This document shows, piece by piece, positions 1 to 12,181 of a stretch of DNA of 64,000 bases. Position 1 is the first letter of the stretch. Each line of letters begins with the position of its first letter. Source of the stretch: Portulaca oleracea. Lineage: Eukaryota; Streptophyta; Magnoliopsida; Caryophyllales; Portulacaceae. The stretch spans positions 15,456,537-15,520,536 of the forward strand of contig CM055884.1 of NCBI GenBank assembly GCA_029582165.1, written 5' to 3'. The notes under the pieces are model-generated. The model saw nothing but the letters and a program-made list of their open reading frames with translations. It searched no databases and was not told where the DNA came from. A program made the translations under genes and the position numbers.

Positions 1-218
1 GGGTCAAGAAAAAAATAATTACAAGAGAAGAGACAAGTGGAGGGCTTATCAAGTAATTGGGCATGATTAAATTCTTTTTCTTTTGGAAGCCCAATGCTTT
101 TGAGGTAATCAGGGGAGAAGCTATTAAGGGTCAAGGGTAGTCAATTGACACCCCAGCTTTTTTGCCAAAAAAAAAAATCAGTTAGGGCTATTTCATAGTT
201 AAAAATAATATATGTATA
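1..218. other. Flanking DNA left of the inverted-repeat element
   Basis: AT-rich sequence with poly-A stretches. I see no open frame, repeat or RNA gene that I can support. It ends where the GGGAAATTGG terminal repeat starts. Confidence 0.5.
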
Positions 219-460
219 GGGAAATTGGATTCTAATAATAATATGAACTTTTGGCCATATAAGACTTAATAATATGAACTTTCAATTTGGTAATTAATAA
301 TACGAACTTTGACCTCATGTTGCTCCGAATAGTACGCCACCAAGTTAACTTGAACTTAACTCGGTTGCGGGATGACGTGGCAACCGGAAAATTTTATCTT
401 GACTTATTTTGTTAGTTTCACTGCCAAGTGGATGATCTGTCATCATTTTATTTTATTCTT
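219..460 (+). repeat. Left terminal inverted repeat
   Basis: It holds three spaced copies of a phrase like 'taataatacgaacttt', followed by a stretch reading 'gatgacgtggcaaccggaaaatttt'-like sequence. Both parts return in inverted order at 22535-22763. The same phrases open the element at 23357, so the two transposons are family members. Confidence 0.8.
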
Positions 461-884
461 TTGTAAAATTTTCCTCTACTCTCATGTCTCACATTACTCT
501 CTCTATTCAACCCTAATTTTTTCTATCATTTAATTCTGATTCATCTAGATCTAGATCTACATCTTCATCTCATCTTCCTCACCTCAAATTACTCCCCAAT
601 TTCTTCCTCTACTTTTTCTCTATCAACCCTAATTTTATCAATCAACCCTGCTCAAACTAATGCTACTTCTGTTGCTGAATCCATTGAAGTTGAGCTCTCC
701 TCCATTGAGTATGATGATGAGCACCAACGTAGCCCCGACATTACTGATGTTCGTCAGGCTTCTAAGTTTCGTGGGTCTGAAGCTCGCCGATGGTTCGCTC
801 GTCAGTTGATGCACCTTGAGTTTGGATCGTAGGCAGGGAAGAGGGCTTCAATCTTAGGTGAGTTCTAGGTATACGTTTGGATTT
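461..884 (+). other. Interior of the TIR element, left of the array; possible captured coding scrap
   Basis: From about 620 to 832 one forward frame stays open and ends at a TAG at 830-832. Its last part reads like ordinary protein, with acidic and arginine-rich stretches such as SIEYDDEHQRSPD and RRWFARQLMH. No ATG opens it, and I do not recognise a family. It could be a gene fragment carried by the transposon or a chance open frame. Confidence 0.3.
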
Positions 885-1331
885 TGATGAGGGCATATAG
901 TGACTATATATTGGGAGCATTTTGATAGTGAAATTTGGGATTAATGTGCTTAATTGATCTTTTATGATCTTATTTCGCTATCTTAACTGAATTTTGTATG
1001 TTTTGTTCAATTTGTGCAGATTAGTGATATGAACTCCAAAGCTTACATCCATTACTTGATTCATCACTAAAAGAGCTTTCCGACGATATATTATAAGGTC
1101 AATTCCGAGTTGAGATGATGGAGTTATGAATAAAATAGCAGAAAGTGTGCGAAAACTGAGATATGTCCACTCTTATGGTCACCATCTTTTTCACAAGTAT
1201 GCTATTACTTTGAAACTTATGCCAATGAAAAGTAGACTCCTAGAGCTTTCTGAAATGTCAAGAACCAAGTCAATCGGATGTCGGACGAAGGAGATATGGC
1301 TGAAACAAGACGACCCAAAAAACTCCAGAAC

Positions 1332-1438
1332 CAACACGGCCCGTGTTGACATTAACACGGTCCGTGTTGTCTTCCAGAGAGCTCAATTTCCCAGAACCCA
1401 TCAACACGACCCGTGTTGACACCAACACGATCCGTGTT
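1332..1438 (+). promoter_or_regulatory. Cluster of four AACACGGNCCGTGTT-type palindromes in U3 of LTR 1
   Basis: Copies start at about 1333, 1354, 1403 and 1424. They come as two pairs with 21 bp between starts inside each pair. The first two have CGG|CCG-type centres and the last two have CGA|CCG or CGA|TCC centres. They sit 46-150 bp upstream of the TATATAA at 1484. LTRs 2 and 3 keep all four at the same spacing; LTR 4 has three, because a small deletion removed the fourth. LTR 5 keeps four, in altered form. A binding site or hairpin role is inference. Confidence 0.7.
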
Positions 1439-1483
1439 AGCCCTGTTTATGACGATTTGGCCGTTTCAACATCTCTTAATGGC

Positions 1484-1490
1484 TATATAA
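1484..1490 (+). promoter_or_regulatory. TATA box of LTR 1
   Basis: TATATAA in the context GGCTATATAA, downstream of the palindrome cluster. The equivalent boxes lie at 6291, 11088, 15875 and 20718 in the other LTRs. Confidence 0.6.
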
Positions 1491-2510
1491 TTGTAGATTC
1501 AGCTGATTCATCCATCTTCATCCATCACCATCCACCTTCATTCATTCACTCCCATTCACCATCCATCTCCATCTCTACCATCATCCATCCCTTCCTCCAC
1601 AAATCCATCCACATTAATCCTTAGTTGAAGATTGAGAGTTTATTGGAGTTCGAAGATTGATTCTCAAGAAATCCATTGAAGTGGAGGAGCAAAAGTCCCC
1701 ACCGACTACCATTCAAGCGAGGAACGATTTCCATCTCGGTTTACTTCTCTTTCTTTTACATTTCATGCTTTCTAGAATAGATTTTGATATGTTTTATGTT
1801 TTGAACATGAGTAGTGAGTAGTTTCTTTTAGTTTGGGGGATAATCCCTTTTAAGTTTCTCTTATGGATTGAGTATTGTTGGATTGAACAAGTTTGTTTAT
1901 CTAGTTCGAATGCATTTTATTTATCCTTTGAATATGTATGTCATGGCTTTTGCTTGATCACCATTAGCATGAATTTAGAATGTTGAATGAAGTACCGAAC
2001 GGAGAAATTCGATAATCGGAACCCTTAGGATTAAACTAGTATATGAAGTGAACTAGAGATAGAAGACTTTGTGATTAGGGGTCATTGGATAATTTGATCT
2101 TTAACTTAGATAAAATTGACACAATAAAGAGTCCAATAGATCAATTTTACTAAGCAATCCATTTCATTGCCAAAAGCTCGCTACGGAATACATTATGCGA
2201 TTATCGACCCTAAAATGTACCAAATTAGTGACATACATGTTCAATCCACTTGATTGATTCATAGAGTTACTTAGGTTTTATCCCCTGAACGTGTTTTTAT
2301 ATTGATTAATCCAAAAACGTTTGTTTGAGTATTTGATTTATATGACCTTTTTAGTGATTAGAAATAGGATTAGTTATTCTCAATCTAAAACCCGACCGAT
2401 TTAGCAATCACCTAGGAGGCTAGTTTGGTGCTTTGTTAGCAAAGTCCTTGTGGAATCGACCTTGATACTTGCTACACGAGCACTCGTGCACTTGCGGCAT
2501 ATCAAGTTTT

Positions 2511-2527
2511 TGGCGCCGTTGTCGGGG
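2511..2527 (+). other. Primer binding site, tRNA-Asp type (unit 1)
   Basis: TGGCGCCGTTGTCGGGG is complementary to the 3' end of plant tRNA-Asp(GTC) with one mismatch. This primer is usual for Athila and related Ty3 lineages (recalled, not searched). Confidence 0.8.
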
Positions 2528-2631
2528 ACTTTGTCCCTAGCTGCCACCGAACGAATATCCTTAGATTGACTAGATCTTTTTTCTGTTTTGTTTTTCTCAT
2601 TTTCATTGTTTTTCTACAAAATTCAAAAAAA

Positions 2632-3811
2632 ATGGCAATTATCTATTTTCTTCAATTTGAGCAGGAGTTATTTTGGCACTATTTTGAGCGATTACTTGCT
2701 TGTCCTATTCCATGTAGTGTTGAGCCTGGGAAATCAGATATTCTTGATATTGTTGTTGAGGGGGTGAATAGTGAGACTCGTACTCTATTAGAGTATTTTG
2801 GTTTTTATGCTAGAACTGTTGATGAAGCTTGGAGTTTGCTTGAGTGGCTTGCACGTGATACACTTTATTTTGAGAATTCTTTTTGTGCATCTGGTTACTC
2901 TTACTCTAATCCTTGTGCATCTCATGCTAGATTATATATTCAACCCCATTGTTTGTCTCCTTGTCGTTTATGTTGTTCTCTTGACCATGATGATTCTACA
3001 TGCCCTGGTTTAGCCAGACTTGAGATTTTAATGAGGGCAATGCTACAGCAACAAGATAAATTAGAAGCTAATCTAGAGGAAATATTTGACCTTTCTGAGT
3101 CATCTTTGCCAATTGTTGCTCATTCCCATCCTAGCTTACCTAGAGACACTACTGATGGTGTCTTTGCTTTTCATGATGTACTCTTCCCTTTTTCTCAGTT
3201 GACGGGGTTTAAGATGAGTGAATGCCATGGGTTTGATGCTAGGTATGAGGATGATTTTTCTCATGGGTCAATTGATACTATTGATGAGGAGGCTTGTGAG
3301 GGGGTTGTGGGTGGATTAGATCCTTCAAGAAAAAAAATTTGACGATGTTGTACTCCCTACTTCCAATGTCTTATTCCATGCTTCTACTCCTTGTTCACCA
3401 CCTTCCTATTCCCCTAAGTGCCTAGATGAACCAACTTTTGTTGAAAAGACCATATGTGTTCATGTTGAAGTGGGCTATGTTGCCAAGGTTAATTCTTGTG
3501 ATATGCTCGAGGGAAACAACAATGTTCTTGATTTGTCCATAGGTACAATAAGAGGGTACTATTCCTCTCTTGATCCATATTATTTATACCTAGAGGACTT
3601 GCCTAGAAAACTCATGTGGACAACTTATTTTGATTATTTTGATTTTTCTAAGGCCTTTGATCTATTTAATAGAGCGATACTAACATTTTCTGCTATAAAT
3701 CTTTTGTTTCTCTCTTATTTGCAAGCTTGTAAACCGCATGCTGAAGAGTTTGACAAGCTTTTAAGGGCACTGACGGCATCCGAAGTGGTAACCCCGATCT
3801 TGAGTTCTTGA
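2632..3811 (+). pseudogene. gag: Gag-like ORF, unit 1 (frameshifted)
   Basis: The frame opens at the ATG at 2632 (MAIIYFLQFEQ). It holds a zinc knuckle of form CX2CX4HX4C (CRLCCSLDHDDSTC) at about residues 110-123, as in retroelement nucleocapsids. A run of eight A at 3330-3337, against seven in units 3 and 4, shifts the frame. The first part therefore stops at 3342, and the remainder continues in another frame to 3811 (ending TPILSS). A repaired product would be about 390 residues. There is no protease or polymerase downstream. The knuckle supports a gag-type role, but the rest of the protein matches nothing I recognise. Confidence 0.75.
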
Positions 3812-5691
3812 TGGAGCGGCTGATGCTCCATTCGCCCCATTCTTGAAGAGGCGATAGTTTAGGTGCATCCAGCACCTAACCTGGTGAGATCTTTCCTTAT
3901 TCCCCCTTTTTCAATTTATTTGAATGTGCTTGCATTGAGGGCAATGCTTTGACCAAGCATGGGGGGAATTATATAAATGTGTAGTAGTGTCTTGAGTTTG
4001 TTTTTGTTTGTTTTTCTTAGTTTTTTGGTTTAGTTTATTTATAAATAATTGCATCCACCTAGTTGCGTTAGTTAGATTCATCCTTGATTTTTATTTTCTT
4101 TATTTTCTTAGTTTTTAGTTTGTTTTATTTTCTAGGTTTGCATTTAGTATAGTTTTAGTTTTTATTTTGAGAAAAAAAAATTCCAAAAAATCTGAAAATT
4201 AGAAAAATAAAAAAAAATTGAGGGAAAAAGTCTAGCTTTTCTTTTAACTAGATTTAATCTTGAGTAGCCCATTTGTGAATTAAAGTTTTGAAAAGAGTTT
4301 GTGAAAGCTTAGTGAGTTAGCACTGCATTTTGAAAGTGATATTTGATTACCCCTTATGATCTATTGGAAGTAGTTTGGCATATACATCTATTTAAGCTAG
4401 GTTTAATTGAGAGCTTTTACCCGTGAGACCACAAAGCCTTAAAGTGACTAATCATTTTTATTAGTCTCATATTTTCCATATGTGACTCATGCTTAGTTTC
4501 ATTCTCTAGAACTTGCGATGTATCTCTTTGATAATATGATAGAGGCATTGTTATATATATTTTATCTACATACCAAATAGCCACCCTTTACATGTTAAAA
4601 TCCGCCTTAAACCCTCTTTTAGCCTTGTATCACTCCTCTTTTTGATAACCTATATTATAAAACCTTGGCCAAATGCAAATTTCATTCCCTTAAGCCATTG
4701 CTTGGAGAGTGTTTTAGAGAGTGAAGTTAAGTTGATTGTGGTATAGTTGTGGTTTGGTTTGTTTGGGGATGTTGAGAAAATTGAGAAGCTTGAGATTGTT
4801 CCCCATTTTTGTAGCTTGATATGGGTTGTGTTGGAAACTTGTCTAATGTTGTGTATGTGTGTGTTGCGTTGCCATTCACAAGAGGAAAAAAATATCGAAA
4901 AAATTGAAACAAAATGAAAAAAAAAATCAGAAAAAATGAAATGAAAAAAAAGAGAAATAAAGTGTTTGGCAATTTGTTTTCTTTGCTTTGAGGCGTTTTT
5001 CATTTGTTTTGGGATGCTTTATTGTGAATATAAGTAGTGAGAGTATATTTATATGGTTAATTTGGTGAGGTTTATGCTCCTAACTTTTGGTTTTTAGCTC
5101 CACTTCCGCAAATATATTTCAACTTCGTACCCTTAACCTTAGCCCCATTACAACCCTTTTGAAAGTCCTCTTGATTGTGATTGTGCATTGCATATTAGCG
5201 GTAAAGAAATTGAAATGTTTTGCAAGCTTATGGTAGGATGTGGCTTTGGTTTGAGTATTGAGCGAACCTTCAATGATTTATTCACATTTAAACACATAAG
5301 AGGAGTGATTCCACATTTCCAAAAGTGAGGTTGCTCTCGATCTGCCGAGTTTCTTATTAAACATGTGCTTGCTTGCTTCATTTGTGATTAGGGATGATTG
5401 GTTTGAACTTGAGAAGTGTAGTGCTTATAAATCTTTCCAATGCTTCTCCTTCTCTTGTATATGGACTTTGATTCACTTTTGGGGTGTTCTAGATTAGATT
5501 TAGTTGATTGAAAGATCATGATGATGCTTTTCTGAGGAGATTATAAATAAAAATCTTTGTTTTCATTTTGAGTCTTTTGTATTGTTTTGTTTTTGAGTCT
5601 TTTGTCCCCGTGTTTTTATTTCTTTTCTTTTTTTTTCTTTTGTGTGTCTGGACTTGCTTGGGGACAAGCAAGAACTAGGCATGGGAGAATT
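3812..5691 (+). other. Non-coding 3' part of internal region, unit 1
   Basis: No credible gene. A hairpin GCATTG/CAATGC (3932-3947) is followed by a purine tract AAGCATGGGGGGAA (3955-3968). Long T-rich and A-rich tracts follow. A second hairpin, CTTGCTTG/CAAGCAAG with loop GGGA, lies at 5653-5672. The terminal polypurine tract (about 5678-5690) abuts LTR 2. Confidence 0.7.
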
Positions 5692-7301
5692 TGATGAGGG
5701 CATATAGTGACTATATATTGGGAGCATTTTGATAGTGAAATTTGGGATTAATGTGCTTAATTGATCTTTTATGATCTTATTTCGCTATCTTAACTGAGTT
5801 TTGTGTGTTTTGTTCAATTTGTGCAGATTAGTGATATGAACTACAAAGCTTACATCCATTACTTTATTTATCACTCAAAGAGCTTTCCGACGATATATTA
5901 TAAGGTCAATTCCGAGTTGAGATGATGGAGTTATGAATAAAATAGCAGAAAGTGTGCGAAAACTGATATATGTCCACTCTTATGGTCACCATCATTTTCA
6001 CAAGTATGCTATGACTTTGAAACTTATGCCAATGAAAAGTAGACTCCTAGAGCTTTCTGAAAAGTCAAGAACCAAGTCAATCGGACGTCGGACGAAGGAG
6101 ATATGGCTGAAACAAGACGACCCAAAAAACTCTAGAACCAACACGGCCCGTGTTGACATTAACACGGTCCGTGTTGTCTTCCAGAGAGCTCAATTTCCCA
6201 GAAACCATCAACACGACCCGTGTTGACACCAACACGATCTGTGTTAGCCCTATTTATGACGATTTGGCCGTTTCAACTTCTCTTAATGGCTATATAATTG
6301 TAGATTCGGCTGATTCATCCATCACCATCCACCTTCATTCATTCACTCCCATTCACCATCCATCTCCATCTCTACCATCATCCATACCTTCCTCCACAAA
6401 TCCATCCACATTAATCCTTAGTTGAAGATTGAGAGTTTATTGGAGTTCGAAGATTGATTCTCAAGAAATCCATTGAAGTGGAGGTGCAAAAATCCCCACC
6501 GACTACCATTCAAGCGAGGAACGATTTCCATCTCGGTTTATTTCTCTTTCTTTTAGATTTCATGCTTTCTAGAATAGATTTTGATATGTTTTATGTTTTG
6601 AACATGAGTAGTGAGTAGTTTCTTTTAGTTTGGGGGATAATCCCTTTTAAGTTTCTCTTAGGGATTGAGTATTGTTGGATTGAACAAGTTTGTTTATCTA
6701 GTTTGAATGCATTTTATTTATCCTTTGATTATGTATGTCATGGCTTTTGCTTGATCACCATTAGCATGAATTTAGAATGTTGAATGAAGTACCGAACGGA
6801 GAAATTCGATAATCGGAACCCTTAGGATTAAACTAGTACATGAAGTGAACTAGAGATAGAAGACTTTGTGATTAGGGGTCATTGGATAATTTGATCTTTA
6901 ACTTAGATAAAATTGACACAATAAAGAGTCCAATAGATCAATTTTACTAAGCAATCCGTTTCATTGCCAAAAGCTCGCTACGGAATACATTATGCGATTA
7001 TCGACCCTAAAATGTACTAAATTAGTGACATACATGTTCAATCCACTTGTTTGATTCATAGAGTTACTTAGGTTTTATCCCCTGAACGTGTTTTTATATT
7101 GATTAATCCAAAAAAGTTTGTTTGAATATTTGATTTATTTGACCTTTTTAGTGATTCGAAATAGGATTAGTTATTCTCAATCTAAAACCCGACCGATTTA
7201 GCAATCACCTAGGAGGCTAGTTTGGTGCGTAGTTAGCAAAGTCCTTGTGGAATCGACCTTGATACTTGCTACACGAGCACCCGTGCACTTGCGGCGTATC
7301 A
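5692..7301 (+). repeat. LTR 2 of the array
   Basis: Same layout as LTR 1, with palindromes at about 6140-6246 and the TATA box at 6291-6297. It shares with LTR 3 a shortened CATC-rich stretch after the TATA box, so these two LTRs look most alike there. Confidence 0.92.
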
Positions 7302-7307
7302 AGTTTT

Positions 7308-7324
7308 TGGCGCCGTTGTCAGGG
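7308..7324 (+). other. Primer binding site, tRNA-Asp type (unit 2)
   Basis: Same site as in unit 1, with one further change in its last bases (TCAGGG for TCGGGG). Confidence 0.7.
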
Positions 7325-7429
7325 ACTTTGTCCCTAGCCGCCACCGAACGAATATCCTTAGATTGACTAGATCATTTTTCTTTTTTCTTTTTCTCATTTT
7401 CATTGTTTTTCTCAAAAAATTCAAAAAAA

Positions 7430-8609
7430 ACGGCAATTATCTATTTTCTTCAATTTGAGCAGGAGTTATTTTGGCACTATTTTGAGCGATTACTTGCTTG
7501 TCCTATTCCATGTAGTGTTGAGCCTGGGAAATCAGATATTCTTGATATTGTTGTTGAGGGGGTGAATAGTGAGACTCGTACTCTATTAGAGTATTTTGGT
7601 TTTTATGCTAGAACTATTGATGAAGCTTGGAGTTTGCTTGAGTGGCTTGCACGTGATACACTTTATTTTGAGAATTCTTTTTGTGCATCTGGTTACTCTT
7701 ACTCTAATCCTTGTGCATCTCATGCTAGATTATATATTCAACCCCATTGTTTGTCTCCTTGTCGTTTATGTTGTTCTCTTGACCATGATGATTCTACATG
7801 CCCTGGTTTAGCCAGACTTGAGATTTTAATGAGGGCAATGCTAGAGCAACAAGATAAATTAGAAGTTAATCTAGAGGAAATATTTGACCTTTCTGAGTCA
7901 TCTTTGCCAATTGTTGCTCATTCCCATCCTAGCTTACCTAGAGACACTACTGATGGTGTCTTTGCTTTTCATGATGTACTCTTCCCTTTTTCTCAGTTGA
8001 CGGGGTTTAAGATGAGTGAATGCCATGGGTTTGATGCTAGGTATGAGGATGATTTTTCTCATGGGTCAATTGATACTATTGATGAGAAGGCTTGTGAGGG
8101 GGTTGTGGGTGGATTAGATCCTTCAAGAAAAAAAATTTGACGATGTTGTACTCCCTACTTCCAATGTCTTATTCCATGCTTCTACTCCTTGTTCACCACC
8201 TTCCTATTCCCCTAAGTGCCTAGATGAACCAACTTTTGTTGAAAAGACCATATGTGTTCATGTTGAAGTGGGCTATGTTGCCAAGGTTAATTCTTGTGAT
8301 ATGCTCGAGGGAAACAACAATGTTCTTGATTTGTCCATAGGTACAATAAAAGGGTACTATTCCTCTCTTGATCCATATTATTTATACCTAGGGGACTTGC
8401 CTAGAAAACTCATGTGGACAACTTATTTTGATTATTTTGATTTTTCTAAGGCCTTTGATCTATTTAATAGAGCGATACTAACATTTTCTGCTATAAATCT
8501 TTTGTTTCTCTCTTATTTGCAAGCTTGTAAACCGCATGCTGAAGAGTTTGACAAGCTTTTAAGGGCACTGACGGCATCTGAAGTGGTAACCCCGATCTTG
8601 AGTTCTTGA
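7430..8609 (+). pseudogene. gag: Gag-like ORF, unit 2 (start lost, frameshifted)
   Basis: The ATG used in units 1 and 4 is ACG here (7430). The frame stays open upstream but has no obvious start. The same eight-A run as in unit 1 (8128-8135) shifts the frame, with a stop at 8140; the tail resumes in another frame to 8609. The zinc knuckle CX2CX4HX4C is intact. The shared extra A shows that units 1 and 2 descend from one already frameshifted copy. Confidence 0.72.
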
Positions 8610-10488
8610 TGGAGCGGCTGATGCTCCATTCGCCCCATTCTTGAAGAGGCGATAGTTTAGGTGCATCCAGCACCTAACCTGGTGAGATCTTTCCTTATTC
8701 CCCCTTTTTCAATTTATTTGAATGTGCTTGCATTGAGGGCAATGCTTTGTCCAAGCATGGGGGGAATTATATAAATGTGTAGTAGTGTCTTGAGTTTGTT
8801 TTTGTTTGTTTTTCTTAGTTTTTTGGTTTAGTTTATTTATAAATAATTGCATCCACCTAGTTGCGTTAGTTAGATTCATCCTTGATTTTTATTTTCTTTA
8901 TTTTCTTAGTTTTTAGTTTGTTTTATTTTCTAGGTTTGCATTTAGTATAGTTTTAGTTTTTATTTTGAGAAAAAAAAATTCCAAAAAATCTGAAAATTAG
9001 AAAAATAAAAAAAAATTGAGGGAAAAAGTCTAGCTTTTCTTTTAACTAGATTTAATCTTGAGTAGCCCATTTGTGAATTAAAGTTTTGAAAAGAGTTTGT
9101 GAAAGCTTAGTGAGTTAGCACTGCATTTTGAAAGTGATATTTGATTACCCCTTATGATCTATTGGAAGTAGTTTGGCATATACATCTATTTAAGCTAGGT
9201 TTATTTGAGAGCTTTTACCCGTGAGACCACAAAGCCTTAAAGTGACTAATCATTTTTATTAGTCTCATATTTTCCATATGTGACTCATCCTTAATTTCAT
9301 TCTCTAGAACTTGCGATGTATCTCTTTGATAATATGATAGAGGCATTGTTATATATATTTTATCTACATACCAAATAGCCACCCTTTACATGTTAAAATC
9401 CGCCTTAAACCCTCTTTTAGCCTTGTATCACTCCTCTTTTTGATAACCTATATTATAAAACCTTGGCCAAATGCAAATTTCATTCCCTTAAGCCATTGCT
9501 TGGAGAGTGTTTTAGAGAGTGAAGTTAAGTTGATTGTGGTATAGTTGTGGTTTGGTTTGTTTGGGGATGTTGAGAAAATTGAGAAGCTTGAGATTGTTCC
9601 CCATTTTTGTAGCTTGATATGGGTTGTGTTGGAAACTTGTCTAATGTTGTGTATGTGTGTGTTGCGTTGCCATTCACAAGAGGAAAAAAATATCGAAAAA
9701 ATTGAAACAAAATGAAAAAAAAATCAGAAAAAATGAAATGAAAAAAAAGAGAAATAAAGTGTTTGGCAATTTGTTTTCTTTGCTTTGAGGCGTTTTTCAT
9801 TTGTTTTGGGATGCTTTATTGTGAATATAAGTAGTGAGAGTATATTTATATGGTTAATTTGGTGAGGTTTATGCTCCTAACTTTGGGTTTTTAGCTCCAC
9901 TTCCGCAAATATATTTCAACTTCTTACCCTTAACCTTAGCCCCATTACAACCCTTTTGAAAGTCCTATTGATTGTGATTGTGCATTGCATATTAGCGGTA
10001 GAGAAATTGAAATGTTTTGCAAGCTTATGGTAGGATGTGGCTTTGGTTTGAGTATTGAGCGAACCTTCAATGATTTATTCACATTTAAACACATAAGAGG
10101 AGTGATTCCACATTTCCAAAAGTGAGGTTGCTCTCGATCTGCCGAGTTTCTTATTAAACATGTGCTTGCTTGCTTCATTTGTGATTAGGGATGATTGGTT
10201 TGAACTTGAGAAGTGTAGTGCTTATAAATCTTTCCAATGCTTCTCCTTCTCTTGTATATGGACTTTGATTCACTTTTGGGGTGTTCTAGATTAGATTTAG
10301 TTGATTGAAAGATCATGATGATGCTTTTCTGAGGAGATTATAAATAAAAATCTTTGTTTTCATTTTGAGTCTTTTGTATTGTTTTGTTTTTGAGTCTTTT
10401 GTCCCCGTGTTTTTATTTCTTTTCTTTTTTTTTCTTTTGTGTGTCTGGACTTGCTTGGGGACAAGCAAGAACTAGGCATGGGAGAATT
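8610..10488 (+). other. Non-coding 3' part of internal region, unit 2
   Basis: Same content as in unit 1: internal hairpin plus purine tract near 8730-8767, A/T-rich tracts, terminal hairpin and polypurine tract abutting LTR 3. Like unit 1, it lacks a stretch of about 25 bp that units 3 and 4 have before their 'gataatatgatagagg' segment. Confidence 0.68.
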
Positions 10489-12098
10489 TGATGAGGGCAT
10501 ATAGTGACTATATATTGGGAGCATTTTGATAGTGAAATTTGGGATTAATGTGCTTAATTGATCTTTTATGATCTTATTTCGCTATCTTAACTGAGTTTTG
10601 TGTGTTTTGTTCAATTTGTGCAGATTAGTGATATGAACTACAAAGCTTACATCCATTACTTGATTCATCACTAAAAGAGCTTTCCGACGATATATTATAA
10701 GGTCAATTCCGAGTTGAGATGATGGAGTTATGAATAAAATAGCAGAAAGTGTGCGAAAACTGATATATGTCCACTCTTATAGTCACCATCATTTTCACAA
10801 GTATGCTATGACTTTGAAACTTATGCCAATGAAAAGTAGACTCCTAGAGCTTTTTGAAAAGTCAAGAACCAAGTCAATCGGACGTCGGACGAAGGAGATA
10901 TGGCTGAAACAAGACGACCCAAAAAACTCCAGAACCAACACGGCCCGTGTTGACATTAACACGGTCCGTGTTGTCTTCCAGAGAGCTCAATTTCCCAGAA
11001 ACCATCAACACGACCCGTGTTGACACCAACACGATCCGTGTTAGCCCTATTTATGACGATTTGGCCGTTTCAACTTCTCTTAATGGCTATATAATTGTAG
11101 ATTCGGCTGATTCATCCATCACCATCCACCTTCATTCATTCACTCCCATTCACCATCCATCTCCATCTCTACCATCACCCATACCTTCCTCCACAAATCC
11201 ATCCACATTAATCCTTAGTTGAAGATTGAGAGTTTATTGGAGTTCGAAGATTGATTCTCAAGAAATCCATTGAAGTGGAGGAGCAAAAATCCCCACCGAC
11301 TACCATTCAAGCGAGGAACGATTTCCATCTCGGTTTATTTCTCTTTCTTTTAGATTTCATGCTTTCTAGAATAGATTTTGATATGTTTTATGTTTTGAAC
11401 ATGAGTAGTGAGTAGTTTCTTTTAGTTTGGGGGATAATCCCTTTTAAGTTTCTCTTATGGATTGAGTATTGTTGGATTGAACAAGTTTGTTTATCTAGTT
11501 TGAATGCATTTTATTTATCCTTTGATTATGTATGTCATGGCTTTTGCTTGATCACCATTAGCATGAATTTAGAATGTTGAATGAAGTACCGAACGGAGAA
11601 ATTCGATAATCGGAACCCTTAGGATTAAACTAGTATATGAAGTGAACTAGAGATAGAAGACTTTGTGATTAGGGGTCATTGGATAATTTGATCTTTAACT
11701 TTGATAAAATTGACACAATAAAGAGTCCAATAGATCAATTTTACTAAGCAATCCGTTTCATTGCCAAAAGCTCGCTACGGAATACATTATGCGATTATCG
11801 ACCCTAAAATGTACTAAATTAGTGACATACATGTTCAATCCACTTGTTTGATTCATAGAGTTACTTAGGTTTTATCCCCTGAACGTGTTTTTATATTGAT
11901 TAATCCAAAAAAGTTTGTTTGAATATTTGATTTATTTGACCTTTTTAGTGATTAGAAATAGGATTAGTTATTCTTAATCTAAAACCCGACCGATTTAGCA
12001 ATCACCTAGGAGGCTAGTTTGGTGCGTAGTTAGCAAAGTCTTTGTGGAATCGACCTTGATACTTGCTACACGAGCACCCGTGCACTTGCGGCGTATCA
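10489..12098 (+). repeat. LTR 3 of the array
   Basis: Begins TGATGAGGGC and ends TATCA. The four palindromes lie at about 10937-11042 and the TATA box at 11088-11094. Confidence 0.92.
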
Positions 12099-12104
12099 AG
12101 TTTT

Positions 12105-12121
12105 TGGCGCCGTTGTCGGGG
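12105..12121 (+). other. Primer binding site, tRNA-Asp type (unit 3)
   Basis: Identical to the site of unit 1 (TGGCGCCGTTGTCGGGG). Confidence 0.8.
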
Positions 12122-12181
12122 ACTTTGTCCCTAGCCGCCACCGAACGAATATCCTTAGATTGACTAGATCATTTTTCTTTT

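Larger units (their letters stand above)
885..2504 (+). repeat. LTR 1 of the array
   Basis: It begins TGATGAGGGC and ends at a TATCA, 6 bp before the primer binding site. Four near-palindromes lie at 1332-1438, and a TATATAA box follows at 1484-1490, so U3 and the start of transcription are near there (inference). An open frame of 97 codons at 1126-1419 lies in the presumed U3 and is not treated as a gene. Confidence 0.92.

Noticed and set aside
1126..1624. Open frames of 93-97 codons in LTR 1, repeated in LTRs 2 and 3
   Set aside because: They lie across the presumed promoter region, overlap each other in two frames, and are not kept in LTRs 4 and 5. They persist because the copies are nearly identical.
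2798..3013. 71-codon hydrophobic frame inside each gag-like ORF
   Set aside because: It lies in a different frame of the gag-like coding sequence and follows from its codon composition.
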